From Bacillota bacterium (GTDB lineage: Bacteria; Bacillota; Clostridia; Christensenellales; SZUA-584): a stretch of 8,500 nt of DNA. A model generated the notes under the pieces. That model ran no database searches. It was given only the letters and a program-made list of their open reading frames with translations, and was not told where the DNA came from. Of this stretch, positions 1 through 6,560 are shown in pieces. The stretch is taken from assembly GCA_023441905.1 (NCBI GenBank), contig JAEZNC010000232.1, positions 1 to 8,500 of the forward strand, written 5' to 3'. The translations under genes were made by a program, and so were the position numbers. Numbering within the stretch: position 1 is the stretch's first letter; every line of letters starts with the position of its first letter.

Positions 1-124
1 TTTCATCGGGGACCGCGAACAGACGGTCTACGGGAAGACGGAATGGCTGGGGTTCGGCGATCAGAGTTATGTGACGATCAACGCGATCGACGGCAGCCAT
101 ATCAACCGTGAATGGGGCTATTAA
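1..124 (+). CDS. 3' end of an unidentified protein-coding gene (partial)
   Basis: The second forward frame is open from the window edge to a TAA at 122-124 and gives 40 residues ending in INREWGY. The composition (W, Y, G and charged residues, no long hydrophobic run) is that of a soluble or exported protein, but I do not recognise the family and assign no function. It is the only plus-strand gene in the window. Its stop lies 4 bp from the stop of the convergent small membrane protein gene, and no hairpin terminator fits between them. The main doubt is the short length: an open frame of 40 codons could occur by chance, although it fits neatly against its neighbour. Confidence 0.55.
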   Translation, partial: FIGDREQTVYGKTEWLGFGDQSYVTINAIDGSHINREWGY

Positions 125-128
125 AGGT

Positions 129-311
129 CTATTTTCTCCTGTTGTCTGCGATCAAGTACGCGGCGGCGGTGATGGACGCAATGCACGTCAGCCCCACGAC
201 AACCTGAATGAACGTTTTGCTCCATATCGGGTTGAACTGGGCCAGCACGAGAAATGTGAGCGTAGCCAGTGAAAATATGATGCACAGATGCGGTATCAGT
301 CTTTTAAACAT
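129..311 (-). CDS. Small two-helix membrane protein, function unknown
   Basis: This 60-residue protein has two hydrophobic stretches, about residues 5-25 and 33-54. They are separated by a short polar turn (FNPIWSK), and the protein ends in a basic tail (DNRRK), so a two-span inner-membrane hairpin with cytoplasmic ends is likely. The ATG at 311-309 is preceded by AAAGGGA at a suitable distance, and this Shine-Dalgarno overlaps the stop codon of the glycosidase-domain gene upstream (12 bp between genes). The two genes are therefore probably co-transcribed and perhaps translationally coupled. No family is recognised. Hydrophobicity, spacing and RBS support a real gene, but its small size leaves some doubt. 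Confidence 0.6.
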   Translation of the reverse strand: MFKRLIPHLCIIFSLATLTFLVLAQFNPIWSKTFIQVVVGLTCIASITAAAYLIADNRRK

Positions 312-323
312 AATCGTTTCCCT

Positions 324-1370
324 TTATTCGTCGGCAATGTACACAATGTCGCTGACGCTGCGGCCGCCGCCGACCGGCTTGTTATAAAGCTCACCCATAA
401 ACGCCATCTCGGAGGTTTTTCCGCCGTCGAGATTATAAGCCGCCTTGCACCCAAGCTGCTGAAAAAGCGCGGACAGCTGCGAGCAGCTCATGCCGGGATA
501 CGAATAGCCTTTTTGTCTGCCGTCTACTACCAAAAAACAGTAATGTCCCGGCTCGTAATACCCGATCGCCGTTCTCGGGTTTTCAGCGCTGCCTGCGATG
601 TGATTCGGTGAGTTGAACTCGGTCATGGCCTGCCCGTCTTTTAAGAGCATCGGCCCGAAGGACCAAACCTGATACGGCGCTTCGGCCACAATTTTGTCTC
701 TGTCCGCATCTTCAGGCGAGAGCGTGACCATGGTGCCGTCCCGATACATCATCAGCACATCCGCTTCCGTCTCCTCCGTGGGATACAGGCTGCCGTTGCG
801 TATAATCAGCCCGTGGTTATCAATGCAGGAGTCGCCGTTGATGGCGAGTATGGCCCCAACCTCTTTGGCAATCTTATCGGTCGGTTCTTCGTGTTTGAGC
901 ACATCGGCCTCTTTCGCAAAAGCCGTTTTAAAATACTTGATGTCCGCCACGTAGATATCCGCGAGATAGTATGTGACGCCGTCCTTTTGCACCGTATCGA
1001 TGGTCACGCTGATATTCGCGCTCTTGTACGAATTTGCTGTTTTTTTTATGCTTCCGTCGGTGAATTTGTCCGCGAATTTTTCACGCAGCGTGAGAGGCTC
1101 CTGCGAGGGCGAAGCCTCTTCGGGGGCTTGCGATGCCGGCGGCGCAGCGGACTCCAGGGCTATTTCGGAAACGATGGGCGCAGCGCTTGGTGCCGCGAGC
1201 GATTGCGGTTTGATTTCGCTGTGCCAGCTATACGTTGTGAGGTAAAAGGCCAGCAGTATCATCGCTGCATAAAGGATGTCAAAGACTATCAGCAGGACGA
1301 CGGGTACCTTTCTGATAGTATTGTCATCCGATAAGGATGTCTCCTGATGTACAGACTGATTTTGATCCAT
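324..1370 (-). CDS. Membrane-anchored phosphodiester glycosidase (NAGPA) domain protein
   Basis: This is a 348-residue protein of the NAGPA / DUF2233 family, related to the mammalian enzyme that uncovers mannose-6-phosphate. Bacterial members act on, or are associated with, cell-surface glycans and exopolysaccharide. A cytoplasmic N-terminus of about 20 residues is followed by one membrane span (about 22-46), then an Ala/Pro/Ser/Glu-rich linker (about 55-92). The extracellular catalytic-type domain runs from about 105 to 345. Family landmarks are NGD at 178-180, PRTAIG at 265-270, VDGR at 282-285, NLDGG at 313-317 and the closing GGGRSVSDIVYI at 334-345. The ATG at 1370-1368 has AAGGA about 10 bp upstream. 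A dnaB terminator lies upstream, so it probably has its own promoter, and it is followed closely by a small membrane protein gene. The substrate cannot be told from sequence. Confidence 0.88.
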   Translation of the reverse strand: MDQNQSVHQETSLSDDNTIRKVPVVLLIVFDILYAAMILLAFYLTTYSWHSEIKPQSLAAPSAAPIVSEIALESAAPPASQAPEEASPSQEPLTLREKFADKFTDGSIKKTANSYKSANISVTIDTVQKDGVTYYLADIYVADIKYFKTAFAKEADVLKHEEPTDKIAKEVGAILAINGDSCIDNHGLIIRNGSLYPTEETEADVLMMYRDGTMVTLSPEDADRDKIVAEAPYQVWSFGPMLLKDGQAMTEFNSPNHIAGSAENPRTAIGYYEPGHYCFLVVDGRQKGYSYPGMSCSQLSALFQQLGCKAAYNLDGGKTSEMAFMGELYNKPVGGGRSVSDIVYIADE

Positions 1371-1425
1371 TGCCTTTATATCCTTAATATATTTCCTCGT
1401 CCTATTTTGGCTTAAATATCAATGT

Positions 1426-1431
1426 ATTATA
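1426..1431 (-). promoter_or_regulatory. Candidate -10 element for the glycosidase-domain gene
   Basis: A perfect TATAAT on the minus strand lies about 55 bp upstream of the ATG at 1370, downstream of the dnaB terminator. I see no acceptable TTGACA-like -35 at 16-18 bp spacing, so this is either a weak or activator-dependent promoter, one read by an alternative sigma factor, or chance in AT-rich DNA. Confidence 0.35.
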
Positions 1432-1472
1432 TAAAAAGATGCGGCAGACCGATTGCATTTATGCGATTAATC

Positions 1473-1496
1473 AAAAAAACCGGTGTATATCCGGTT
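1473..1496 (-). terminator. Intrinsic terminator after dnaB
   Basis: On the minus strand a 6-bp stem (AACCGG at 1496-1491 pairing with CCGGTT at 1483-1478) encloses a 7-nt loop and runs into a tract of T (1479-1473). It lies about 210 bp past the dnaB stop and just before the promoter region of the next gene, where the end of the dnaB transcript would be expected. The stem is short but GC-rich. Confidence 0.75.
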
Positions 1497-1704
1497 CAAA
1501 AATGTCAAATTACCTTTTATCGCGCTCCGCTGATTTCGACCATTCGGGTGGATTGGTGCTGTCGCCGATAGGAGGTTGAGAAAGTGTCTCCGTTGTTTCA
1601 AATTCGATTGCGCATTTGAGAAAGAGATGGGTTTTATTTTAAGCGTTTTGACATGGATCATTTTTATGAAAAACCCGACCCTGTCAAACACTATGCAGGT
1701 ATTG
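1497..1704. repeat. dnaB 3' intergenic region with repeat-like segments
   Basis: No gene is supported in these 208 bp; the open frame running through them is the out-of-frame extension of a dnaB shadow. Three blocks have diverged counterparts elsewhere in the window. GTCGCCGATAGG (1561-1572) resembles 7283-7294. A 23-bp stretch at 1634-1656 matches 7174-7196 at about 19 positions. ATGAAAAACCC...CCTGT (1666-1684) resembles 3186-3204 and the reverse strand of 7256-7275. A 7-bp inverted pair, TTTGACA (1647-1653) and TGTCAAA (1682-1688), is also present. This looks like a decayed intergenic repeat. Confidence 0.45.
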
Positions 1705-3051
1705 TTAAAACGGTGCTGCTTCCGTTTGATTGGATAGCTCCGCAAACCGCGTCTGGTCGCCGCGCCACCCCACATTGACTTCGCCCGTGGGCCCGCTTCT
1801 CTGCTTCGCGACGATGATCTGCGAGACGTTGTCGGCTTCTTTGTTGTAATAGCTCTCGCGGTGCAAAAAGATAACCACGTCGGCATCCTGCTCGATACTG
1901 CCCGATTCGCGCAGGTCGGAGAGCATCGGACGCTTGGAATCGCGTTTCTCGCTTGCGCGGCTCAGCTGCGAGAGCAGTATGACCGGTACGCCGACCTCCT
2001 TGGCCATAATCTTGAGGCTACGCGTCATGCTTGAAATCTCCTGCTGGCGGTTTTCACGGCGATCCTTGCCCGACATCAGCTGCAGATAGTCGATTACGAC
2101 GAGCCCGAGGCCTTTTTCTTTTTTCAGACGCCGCGCTTTGGCGAGCATCTCCATCACCGTGATTGTCGGCGAATCGTCGATATAGATGGGCGCTTTGGCA
2201 AGCACGTCCACAGCGTCGGCGAGTCTGTCATAATCGTCGGGGGTGAGGCCGCCCACGCGCGTTTTCTGGCTGTCCACAAGCGCTTCGCTGCACATCATGC
2301 GCATCGCCAGCTGCTCGCGCGACATTTCCAGAGAAAAGATCGCAACGGGTACGTCGAGCTCCACCGCAGCATGCTGCGCGATGTTGATTGCAAAGCTCGT
2401 TTTGCCCATGCCGGGCCGTCCCGCCACGATGATGAGCTGTGTTTTCTGCAGCCCCGAGAGCATTTTATCGAGCTGTTTGAACCCTGTCGGGACGCCAATG
2501 ATGCCCGTTTTGCTGTTCATGGATTCGCTGATCGAGGTATACCCTTCGAGCAGCGCCTGCTTGATATGCGTGAGCGTGTCGCGCTCGCGCTTCACGGCGA
2601 TCTTGTATATCAAATCGCCCGCGCGGTTCACGATATCCGGCACTTCCTCTTCCGAACTCGAGGCGTCTTGGATTATCGTCTGACCCGCCGCGATCAGCGC
2701 GCGCAGCACCGCTTTTTGTTCAACAATGTCAATGTAATAGCCCACGCTCGATGCGCTCGGAACGCTGCCGGCGAGGTCGGCAATGTAGAGTGTGTCGTCC
2801 GCGCCGTTTAATTGCCCTTTGCGGTCAAGCCGGTCCACCACGGTGACGGTATCGATCGGGGCACCCGTTTCGCAGAGCTCGCACATTACCTCGAAAATCT
2901 GCTGGTGTCGCTGTGAATAGAAATCGCCTGCGTGGAGTCGTTCAATCGCAGCAAAAACAGCCTTGGAGTCTAAAAACATGCTCCCAAGGACGCTGCGTTC
3001 CGCTTCTTGATTGTTTGGCGGTACATAGCCCGCCGCTGCGACCTGCTCCAT
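1705..3051 (-). CDS. dnaB: Replicative DNA helicase DnaB (DnaC in Bacillus)
   Basis: This is the hexameric 5'-3' helicase that unwinds DNA at the replication fork, at 448 residues a normal length. The N-terminal DnaB domain begins with PPNNQEAERSVLG and covers about 8-110, followed by a linker helix and the RecA-like ATPase domain (about 180-440). Visible motifs are Walker A GRPGMGKT (211-218), the catalytic-glutamate region FSLEMS (239-244), Walker B VVIDYLQL (318-325), SQLSR (361-365) and the DLRESGSIEQDAD segment (379-391). I chose the ATG at 3051 because homologues start shortly before the PPNN segment. An in-frame TTG at 3096 would add 15 residues unlike the family and would lie inside a leader hairpin. 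The Shine-Dalgarno before 3051 is weak (GTGGGG, very close). The gene follows rplI by 154 bp that carry a promoter-like sequence and inverted repeats. The lon-type gene found between rplI and dnaB in some clostridia is absent. Confidence 0.97.
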   Translation of the reverse strand: MEQVAAAGYVPPNNQEAERSVLGSMFLDSKAVFAAIERLHAGDFYSQRHQQIFEVMCELCETGAPIDTVTVVDRLDRKGQLNGADDTLYIADLAGSVPSASSVGYYIDIVEQKAVLRALIAAGQTIIQDASSSEEEVPDIVNRAGDLIYKIAVKRERDTLTHIKQALLEGYTSISESMNSKTGIIGVPTGFKQLDKMLSGLQKTQLIIVAGRPGMGKTSFAINIAQHAAVELDVPVAIFSLEMSREQLAMRMMCSEALVDSQKTRVGGLTPDDYDRLADAVDVLAKAPIYIDDSPTITVMEMLAKARRLKKEKGLGLVVIDYLQLMSGKDRRENRQQEISSMTRSLKIMAKEVGVPVILLSQLSRASEKRDSKRPMLSDLRESGSIEQDADVVIFLHRESYYNKEADNVSQIIVAKQRSGPTGEVNVGWRGDQTRFAELSNQTEAAPF

Positions 3052-3064
3052 AACCCCACTTTTC

Positions 3065-3083
3065 TCGGAGACGGTGCCTCCGA
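3065..3083 (-). promoter_or_regulatory. Small hairpin over a GGAGG in the dnaB leader
   Basis: TCGGAG (3083-3078 on the minus strand) can pair with CTCCGA (3070-3065) around a 7-nt loop. The stem holds the only strong GGAGG-like sequence before dnaB, which lies 26-30 nt upstream of the ATG and is too far for a normal start. It is the third of three consecutive inverted repeats. Any regulatory role is inference. Confidence 0.4.
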
Positions 3084-3085
3084 AC

Positions 3086-3120
3086 CGATATCCCAAAAAG
3101 CCTTGTTGTTTGGGATTTCG
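3086..3120 (-). promoter_or_regulatory. Inverted repeat 2 in the dnaB leader
   Basis: Arms of 12 bp at 3086-3097 and 3109-3120 (core ATCCCAAA / TTTGGGAT) match at 11 of 12 positions around an 11-nt loop. No run of T follows on either strand, so this is not a normal intrinsic terminator. It directly abuts inverted repeat 1, sharing base 3120, and would form a stable stem in the leader RNA. Confidence 0.6.
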
Positions 3121-3151
3121 GTATATTAAGGGGCGTACCTCTTAATATACC
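3120..3151 (-). promoter_or_regulatory. Perfect 11-bp inverted repeat at the expected dnaB transcription start
   Basis: The arms GGTATATTAAG (3120-3130) and CTTAATATACC (3141-3151) are perfect reverse complements around a 10-nt spacer that can itself add two G-C pairs. The element begins at the base after the putative -10 and covers the predicted start of transcription. That is a typical operator position, but it could equally work as a 5' RNA stem. No T-tract follows it, which argues against a terminator. Confidence 0.65.
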
Positions 3152-3180
3152 TATATAATATCGCTGTATTTATTGATCAA
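3152..3180 (-). promoter_or_regulatory. Probable sigma-A promoter for dnaB
   Basis: On the minus strand TTGATC (3180-3175) and TATATA (3157-3152) are 17 bp apart, a good spacing for the housekeeping sigma factor with two mismatches from consensus in the -35 and one in the -10. It would give dnaB a transcript of its own besides read-through from rplI. I see no intrinsic terminator between rplI and this point. Confidence 0.5.
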
Positions 3181-3182
3181 GA

Positions 3183-3205
3183 TTGATGAAAAACCCATGC
3201 CTGTG
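3183..3205. repeat. Short dispersed intergenic repeat directly after rplI
   Basis: This 23-bp segment touches the rplI stop codon. It reads TTGATGAAAAAC, CCATG, then CCTGT on the plus strand and matches the reverse strand of 7256-7277 at about 20 of 22 positions. It also matches 1666-1684 at about 16 of 19. It has no coding role and no hairpin of its own. Confidence 0.45.
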
Positions 3206-3655
3206 CTATTTCGCTGCTTCAACGCTGACGATGATGTCGGCGGAAATGCCCGCATACACCTTGATCGACAGCTTGGTTTCTCCTAAGTCCTTGATGTGGT
3301 CGTCCATCACGATGCGCTTTTTCTCAATCTCGATGCCGTGCTGATCGAGTATCGCGTCGGATATTTCTTTGGACGTGATTGAACCGAATAAACGGCCGTT
3401 TTCACCGCACTTGGCTTTGATGACGACCTTAAGGCCGCTGAGCCGCTTGGCGGCTTCCTCCGCCGAAAGGCGCTCGAGCATACGGCGCTTTTCGTTGGCC
3501 TGCTGCTGCTGCTTGGCGATGTTCAAGTTGTGAGCCGAAGCTTCCTTGGCCAGCCCTTTGGGAAACAGAAAGTTTCTCGCGTAGCCGTCGCTCACATTGA
3601 TAATATCTCCGGCAAACCCTGTGCCTTTTATGTCCTTAATCAGTATCACTTTCAT
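3206..3655 (-). CDS. rplI: 50S ribosomal protein L9
   Basis: L9 binds domain V of 23S rRNA at the base of the L1 stalk and helps maintain reading frame. The protein has 149 residues, the usual length. The N-terminal RNA-binding domain is clear: MKVILIKDIKGTGFAGDIIN, followed by VSDGYARNFLFPKGLAKEAS (residues 21-40). A long charged connecting helix (about 42-75) leads to the C-terminal domain, which contains KCGENGRLFGSIT (about 82-94). The ATG at 3655-3653 has AGAGG about 9 bp upstream, inside the end of gdpP. Only one base separates it from the gdpP stop, so it is co-transcribed with that gene. Confidence 0.98.
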   Translation of the reverse strand: MKVILIKDIKGTGFAGDIINVSDGYARNFLFPKGLAKEASAHNLNIAKQQQQANEKRRMLERLSAEEAAKRLSGLKVVIKAKCGENGRLFGSITSKEISDAILDQHGIEIEKKRIVMDDHIKDLGETKLSIKVYAGISADIIVSVEAAK

Positions 3656-3656
3656 G

Positions 3657-5594
3657 CTATTTAACCTCTTTCACATATTTATTGATGGCGGTTTTCAGCC
3701 GTTTGATGGCGGCATCCATCTCCGTGTTTTCGAGCTTGACCGCGGCGATGGTGGCATGCCCCCCGCCGCCGAGGCTTTCGAGTATCAGCTGAACATTCAC
3801 GTCTCCGAGCGACCGGCCGCTGATGAGAACATTGCCGTCCACACGGCTCAGCACAAACGATGCTTTCACGCCGCGTATGGTCAGCAGCGCGTCTGCCGCC
3901 TGTGCCGCGATCAGCGATGCCTTGTCGATACCGTCCGGGCAGGCCGCCACCGCAAAGCCGTTAACAACAATTTCCGCATTGCGGACGATATCTGTTTTGG
4001 CTGTGTACGTTTTGAGGTCGTCCTGCACGAGCAGCCGTGTGACGGTGGTGTCAGCGCCCTGACGGCGCAGGTACGACGCCGCTTCAAACGTGCGCACACC
4101 CGTGTTGAACGTGAAGCCCTTGGTATCAAGGGTGATGCCGCACAGCAATGCCTCAAGGTCGATGGGCAGCGGTTTTAAATCATCGTCAAAATACTGCATC
4201 ACTTCCGTCACCAGCTCGCATGCGGACGACGCATACGGGTCGTGGTAGAAAAGCGTGGCGTTTTCTATCGTTGAGGTGCCGCGGATATGATGGTCGATCA
4301 CCGCCACGGTATCCGCCATTTCAAGCAGTCCGGGCGAAATCGTAAACGCGGCGAGCTGCGTATCCACAATCACAAGCATACTTGTGGCGTTCATGCGCAT
4401 GGCCGCATCCTGCCCTGTGATGAGCCCCGATACGTAAACGTCAATGGTCTTGAGCTTGTCGAGCAGCAGGTCAATGGATGGATTCGGGTTGTCCATCACG
4501 ATATACGCTTTTTTATTGACCTGGCGCGCGCAGGCGCATATACCGAGCGCCGCGCCCATACAGTCGAGATCAGGGCCTTCGTGGCCCATCACATACACAT
4601 CGCTGCACTGCTCCATCAGATTGCGCAGCGCATGGCTGATCATGCGCGCCTTCACCTTGCTGCGGCGAAAGCCCGTTTTGGTGATACCGCCGTAAAACGT
4701 GAAATTATCACCCTGCTTAATCACAGCCTGATCGCCGCCGCGGCCGAGCGCCAAATCCATGGCCTTGCTAGCGTATTCGCCCGACTGCTCGGGCGTTTCC
4801 CCAACCCCGAGCGCAATGGAGAGCGTGGGAGACAGCGCCTGATTGATCTGGCGGATGTCATCGAGTATCACGAATTTACTGGTGCGCAGCGTGGATAAAA
4901 ACCGCCGTTCGAATAGGCACAGATACCGCCCGCGATCCGTGCGCTGGAAATGGGCCGACAGATTTTCGGCGAGTGTGGACAACCGCCGCTCCACCGACGC
5001 GACCACCTCGGAAAGCTCCGACTGTGTGAGCTTGGCGGCCAAATCCTCGTAGTTGTCGATTTGTATATGGCAGACCACCGGCAGAAAGCTCTGATAGAGC
5101 TTTTTTGCTTCCACTGTGTTTTCAATGTCCACGAGACGGTGCAGCAGGTATTCTACGCCGCCCAGCCGGACGGTCGCAATTTCTTTTTTATATGGCTTGC
5201 CGTCGATCAGTATCTTTTTATCCTTGTCGGGCACGCTGATGCCCGTAATCATCTTGTTGATATTTCGGAGGGCCCCAAAGCCCGTGATACTGCGAAACGC
5301 GAGGTTGGCCCATTTGATTTGACCCGTCAGTGATGTCAGCACGGTGGGGATGGCCATCGTATTGAGGTAAGACGGCAGCTCTTCCTGATTGAGCAGCGAT
5401 TTGATCACAAGACGCTGCCACTGCACCTTGCGGTAAATGACGAAATACAGGTAACAAACAGAGGCTATCCCACTGACGGCCAAGGCGGCTGCACCAAGCG
5501 CAGCGCTGTGCAGAAAAGCAAACACGCAGGCAAAGCCCAGCGCCAGGATGAGACTTAAGAAATCTGTTGTGAAAAAACGGATTTTGTTTTTCAC
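3657..5594 (-). CDS. gdpP: Cyclic-di-AMP phosphodiesterase GdpP (YybT family)
   Basis: GdpP hydrolyses c-di-AMP to pApA at the membrane and thereby affects potassium and osmotic balance, cell-wall stress resistance and, in some species, sporulation. The protein has 645 residues, close to the family norm. Two membrane spans lie at about 10-54, then a PAS-like domain (about 70-160) and a degenerate GGDEF domain (about 172-300) with the family-typical GRGGDQ at 284-289. The DHH domain carries GHEGPDLD (337-344), D411, DHH at 434-436 and LDTKG (489-493). The DHHA1 domain contains GGGGH (609-613). The metal-binding residues all appear intact. I chose the GTG at 5594, which overlaps the TGA of the DUF2232 gene (GTGA); the frame stays open upstream to 5888 but that part is unrelated to the family. 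It ends one base before rplI. Confidence 0.96.
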   Translation of the reverse strand: MKNKIRFFTTDFLSLILALGFACVFAFLHSAALGAAALAVSGIASVCYLYFVIYRKVQWQRLVIKSLLNQEELPSYLNTMAIPTVLTSLTGQIKWANLAFRSITGFGALRNINKMITGISVPDKDKKILIDGKPYKKEIATVRLGGVEYLLHRLVDIENTVEAKKLYQSFLPVVCHIQIDNYEDLAAKLTQSELSEVVASVERRLSTLAENLSAHFQRTDRGRYLCLFERRFLSTLRTSKFVILDDIRQINQALSPTLSIALGVGETPEQSGEYASKAMDLALGRGGDQAVIKQGDNFTFYGGITKTGFRRSKVKARMISHALRNLMEQCSDVYVMGHEGPDLDCMGAALGICACARQVNKKAYIVMDNPNPSIDLLLDKLKTIDVYVSGLITGQDAAMRMNATSMLVIVDTQLAAFTISPGLLEMADTVAVIDHHIRGTSTIENATLFYHDPYASSACELVTEVMQYFDDDLKPLPIDLEALLCGITLDTKGFTFNTGVRTFEAASYLRRQGADTTVTRLLVQDDLKTYTAKTDIVRNAEIVVNGFAVAACPDGIDKASLIAAQAADALLTIRGVKASFVLSRVDGNVLISGRSLGDVNVQLILESLGGGGHATIAAVKLENTEMDAAIKRLKTAINKYVKEVK

Positions 5595-6556
5595 GACACC
5601 GTACCGCCTTCCGTGTTCATCCGTTTTCGCAGGCTTGCCATGTTTTCGAGCATACCCACCCAAACCAGAATGAAACCTAAAAACAGTGTGACCACCACAT
5701 GCAGCAGCACGCGCACCGAGGTGGCCATGCGCTTTCTCTTGTAAAAATAATCGAGCAGGCTTAAGGCCTGAACGGTAAACACAAAGCCATACACACCCGC
5801 TATCGTTTGCGCCGCGATATCGAAGGACGTCCATCCTAAGCTGATGCCCACAACAGCCGCCAGATATGAAAGCAGGTACGCAAGCCAAAAACGCGGCGGC
5901 AGCGTCAGCGCATCAAACGACGGGATACTCACGACGCTGCGCTGCTTTTTAACGAATGCGCGTGTGACCACATAGCTAATCAACCCCGTCAGCAGCGCGT
6001 AACAGATCATACCGCCGACAAGGTAATAGTTGAGTGCTTCCCGGAGTCTGTCCTGTATGATGACAATGGCCTCGGGTGCCGGCGTGGAGAAAACGGCCGC
6101 CTGTGAAATGGCCCCTGTCAGCATGTCTGCAAAACGGACATACTGATACAAAAACTGAACAAGATCGCTGCTGAGTGTGCCTAAATAAACACCGATCCGG
6201 CTGATGACATAATCAATGGGACCAAGGCCCGTAAAAAGCCACAGCACGCCGATGGCGGCAGCCAGCCCAAACAGAGCGGCACCGCTCGCAGCAAGCACAC
6301 TGTGCCGCATGCGCAGCTGTTTTTTAATCACGAAACCCGCTGTGAGGGCAAGCGGCACAAAAGCCGCCGCCAAAAACGCCGTCAGCTTCACATCAAACAG
6401 ACAGCCGGCGGCAAAACAGAATACCGTCATCAAAACGCCGGGCATGCCCCACACCGCCACCGCGTAAGCAAGCACAAAAGCCGCACCCAGCGCCGCAATC
6501 GGCATAACCATCGACATCAATATGAAAACAGCGGCGGCAGCAAAAATCACCGCCAT
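5591..6556 (-). CDS. DUF2232 (YybS-like) polytopic membrane protein
   Basis: This 321-residue, strongly hydrophobic protein is encoded just before gdpP, the position of yybS in Bacillus subtilis. About seven or eight membrane segments are visible. They group at 1-35, 40-76, 88-110, 173-200, 223-242, 248-272 and 280-303, and a longer soluble loop lies at about 111-170. The family function is unknown; the fold resembles small-molecule transporter S-components, but no substrate can be named. The start is uncertain. The ATG at 6556 lies 4 bp after the stop of the MazG-like gene, while a TTG at 6613 would add 19 residues and overlap that gene by 53 bp. Neither has a strong Shine-Dalgarno. The 3' end overlaps the gdpP start by 4 bases. 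Confidence 0.88.
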   Translation of the reverse strand: MAVIFAAAAVFILMSMVMPIAALGAAFVLAYAVAVWGMPGVLMTVFCFAAGCLFDVKLTAFLAAAFVPLALTAGFVIKKQLRMRHSVLAASGAALFGLAAAIGVLWLFTGLGPIDYVISRIGVYLGTLSSDLVQFLYQYVRFADMLTGAISQAAVFSTPAPEAIVIIQDRLREALNYYLVGGMICYALLTGLISYVVTRAFVKKQRSVVSIPSFDALTLPPRFWLAYLLSYLAAVVGISLGWTSFDIAAQTIAGVYGFVFTVQALSLLDYFYKRKRMATSVRVLLHVVVTLFLGFILVWVGMLENMASLRKRMNTEGGTVS

Positions 6557-6560
6557 GGCG

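Noticed and set aside
813..1334. Plus-strand open frame of 173 codons inside the glycosidase-domain gene
   Set aside because: It is antisense to a gene with intact family motifs, and its Arg/Cys-rich product resembles no protein.
1467..1886. Minus-strand open frame of 139 codons overlapping the 3' end of dnaB
   Set aside because: Half of it is dnaB in another frame and the rest crosses the repeat-like intergenic DNA and the dnaB terminator; no sign of a protein family or a frameshifted dnaB tail.
3086..3151. Reading the two large dnaB leader repeats as the rplI terminator
   Set aside because: Neither stem is followed by a T-tract on the minus strand, and the first begins right after a plausible -10 element; leader or operator structure fits better.
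4287..4898. Plus-strand open frame of 203 codons inside gdpP
   Set aside because: Antisense to the strongly conserved DHH domain; typical shadow caused by codon bias.
5595..5888. N-terminal extension of the gdpP frame by about 98 codons
   Set aside because: The extra residues are the out-of-frame reading of the DUF2232 gene. The GTG at 5594 gives the normal family length and a GTGA overlap typical of operons.
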